Assembly (NCBI GenBank): GCA_036500065.1
Contig: DASYCT010000329.1
Span: 1 to 13,162, forward strand
Direction: 5' to 3'
DNA: 13,162 bases
DNA from: JACMLD01 sp036500065
GTDB lineage: Bacteria > Bacteroidota > Bacteroidia > Chitinophagales > Chitinophagaceae
The notes beneath the pieces are model-generated. The model had not been told where the DNA came from and did not search any database. It was given only the letters and a program-made list of their open reading frames with translations. Below are positions 12,278-13,162 of this stretch, in pieces (position 1 is the first letter of the stretch; each line of letters starts with the position of its first letter). Position numbers and translations under genes: made by a program.

Positions 12278-13162
12278 TTATACCAATCCCTTCGCCGACA
12301 AATACCTCTCCGCATCCAGGGCGGCCATACAGCCGCTTCCGGCGGCCGTAACGGCCTGGCGGTATATTTTGTCCTGCACATCGCCCGAGGCAAATACGCC
12401 CTCGATATTGGTCCTGGAAGTGCCGGGCTGGGTTTTGAGATAGCCGGCCTCGTCCATGTCGAGCCAGCCTTTAAAAATATCGGAATTCGGCTGGTGGCCG
12501 ATGGCGACAAAAAAGCCGTGTACCGGTACTTCCTGCTTTTGCCCTGTCAGCACATTTTTAATCCGCACCGAATCCACTTTTGTGTCCCCGAGAATTTCAT
12601 CGGTTTCTGAATTCCAGTACACTTTTATATTGGAAGTATTTTTTACCCGATCCCGCATGACTTTGGACGCCTTCATGCCGTCTTCCCCTTTGCGCACGAT
12701 CATGTGCACCGTGGTGCACAGTTTGGAAAGATAAAGCGCTTCCTCGCAGGCGGTATCGCCGGCACCGACAATAGCCACTTCCTTGTTGCGGAAAAAGAAC
12801 CCGTCGCAAACAGCGCAGGCGCTTACCCCATAGCCATTCAGGCGTTGCTCGCTTTCCAGTCCAAGCCATTTGGCCGAAGCGCCGGTGGCGATGATGACCG
12901 CATCGGCCTGCATTTCCTTTTCTTCATCGATCCATACGGTAAAAGGACGTTTGGAAAAATCGACTTTGGTGACCAGCCCGAAGCGTATATCGGCTCCCAT
13001 GCGCGCGGCCTGCTTTTCAAAATCCACCATCATTTCCGGGCCTTGTATGCCCATGGCATAACCCGGGTAGTTTTCTACCTCGGTGGTAATGGTGAGCTGT
13101 CCGCCCGGTTGAATACCCTGGTATAATATGGGCTTCATGTTGGCGCGGGCGGCATAAATAGC
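12278..13162 (-). CDS. trxB: Thioredoxin reductase TrxB, N terminus cut by the right edge
   Basis: NADPH-dependent flavoenzyme that reduces thioredoxin in the cytoplasm. 294 residues are visible; about 20, including the first FAD GxGxxG loop, lie beyond the window (the first visible residues are AIYAARANMKP). Numbered from the edge: GGQLTITTEVENYPG (20-34), typical TrxB; FAD-domain ATGAS (92-96); redox-active CAVC (116-119); NADPH loop GAGDTACEEA (133-142); FASGDVQDK (257-265) and QAVTAAGSGCMAALDAERYL (269-288) closing the FAD domain. The region matching the HRRxxxR 2'-phosphate motif reads IVRKGEDGMKASK, with conservative changes and about two extra residues. The ATG at 13138 is internal, not the start: the upstream codons continue the family alignment. 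Confidence 0.97.
   Translation of the reverse strand, partial: AIYAARANMKPILYQGIQPGGQLTITTEVENYPGYAMGIQGPEMMVDFEKQAARMGADIRFGLVTKVDFSKRPFTVWIDEEKEMQADAVIIATGASAKWLGLESEQRLNGYGVSACAVCDGFFFRNKEVAIVGAGDTACEEALYLSKLCTTVHMIVRKGEDGMKASKVMRDRVKNTSNIKVYWNSETDEILGDTKVDSVRIKNVLTGQKQEVPVHGFFVAIGHQPNSDIFKGWLDMDEAGYLKTQPGTSRTNIEGVFASGDVQDKIYRQAVTAAGSGCMAALDAERYLSAKGLV

Overview
The window reads as an ordinary stretch of core chromosome from a member of the Bacteroidota, most likely a Chitinophagaceae-like lineage (inference). The grounds are a Bacteroidota-restricted gene (DUF3822) next to rsmD, no clear Shine-Dalgarno sequences at most starts, TAnnTTTG-type -7 promoter elements, and protein sequences typical of that phylum. 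Nothing resembles a prophage, integrase, transposase, CRISPR array, tRNA or rRNA. Genes are densely packed, with several 4-13 nt overlaps.

Layout from left to right: (1) the first 213 codons of dnaK on the minus strand, running off the left edge, with a sigma-54-like promoter candidate upstream; (2) a divergent plus-strand gene for a DUF3052-like/OmdA two-domain protein; (3) a convergent gap holding a three-hairpin palindromic element; (4) a minus-strand short-chain polyprenyl diphosphate synthase; (5) a gene-free stretch of about 390 bp with leader repeats and an 11-bp tandem repeat; (6) a plus-strand SAM hydrolase (DUF62) carrying an apparent signal peptide; (7) a 47-nt near-perfect palindrome between convergent genes; (8) a minus-strand cluster that reads DUF3822 - rsmD - bioD - 5-formyl-THF cyclo-ligase - lpxK - rnr in transcription order; (9) a divergent plus-strand MATE transporter; (10) a second minus-strand cluster, trxB (running off the right edge) - folB - a TPR protein that resembles eukaryotic RMDN/FAM82 proteins.

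The minus-strand cluster from 9677 to 3911 is probably one or two transcripts. DUF3822/rsmD overlap by 13 nt, bioD/cyclo-ligase by 4 nt and cyclo-ligase/lpxK by 11 nt; a 71-nt gap with a small hairpin separates lpxK from rnr. It mixes rRNA modification, biotin, folate, lipid A and RNA decay genes, so it is a housekeeping mixture and not one pathway. folB and the cyclo-ligase both serve folate metabolism, from different clusters.

I did not find a convincing new multi-gene system. The points most worth a second look are the intergenic repeats (1460-1517, 2728-2816, 3824-3870), the exported SAM hydrolase, the RMDN-like TPR protein, the Asp-to-Gly change in the catalytic motif of RsmD, and the sigma-54-like site upstream of dnaK.
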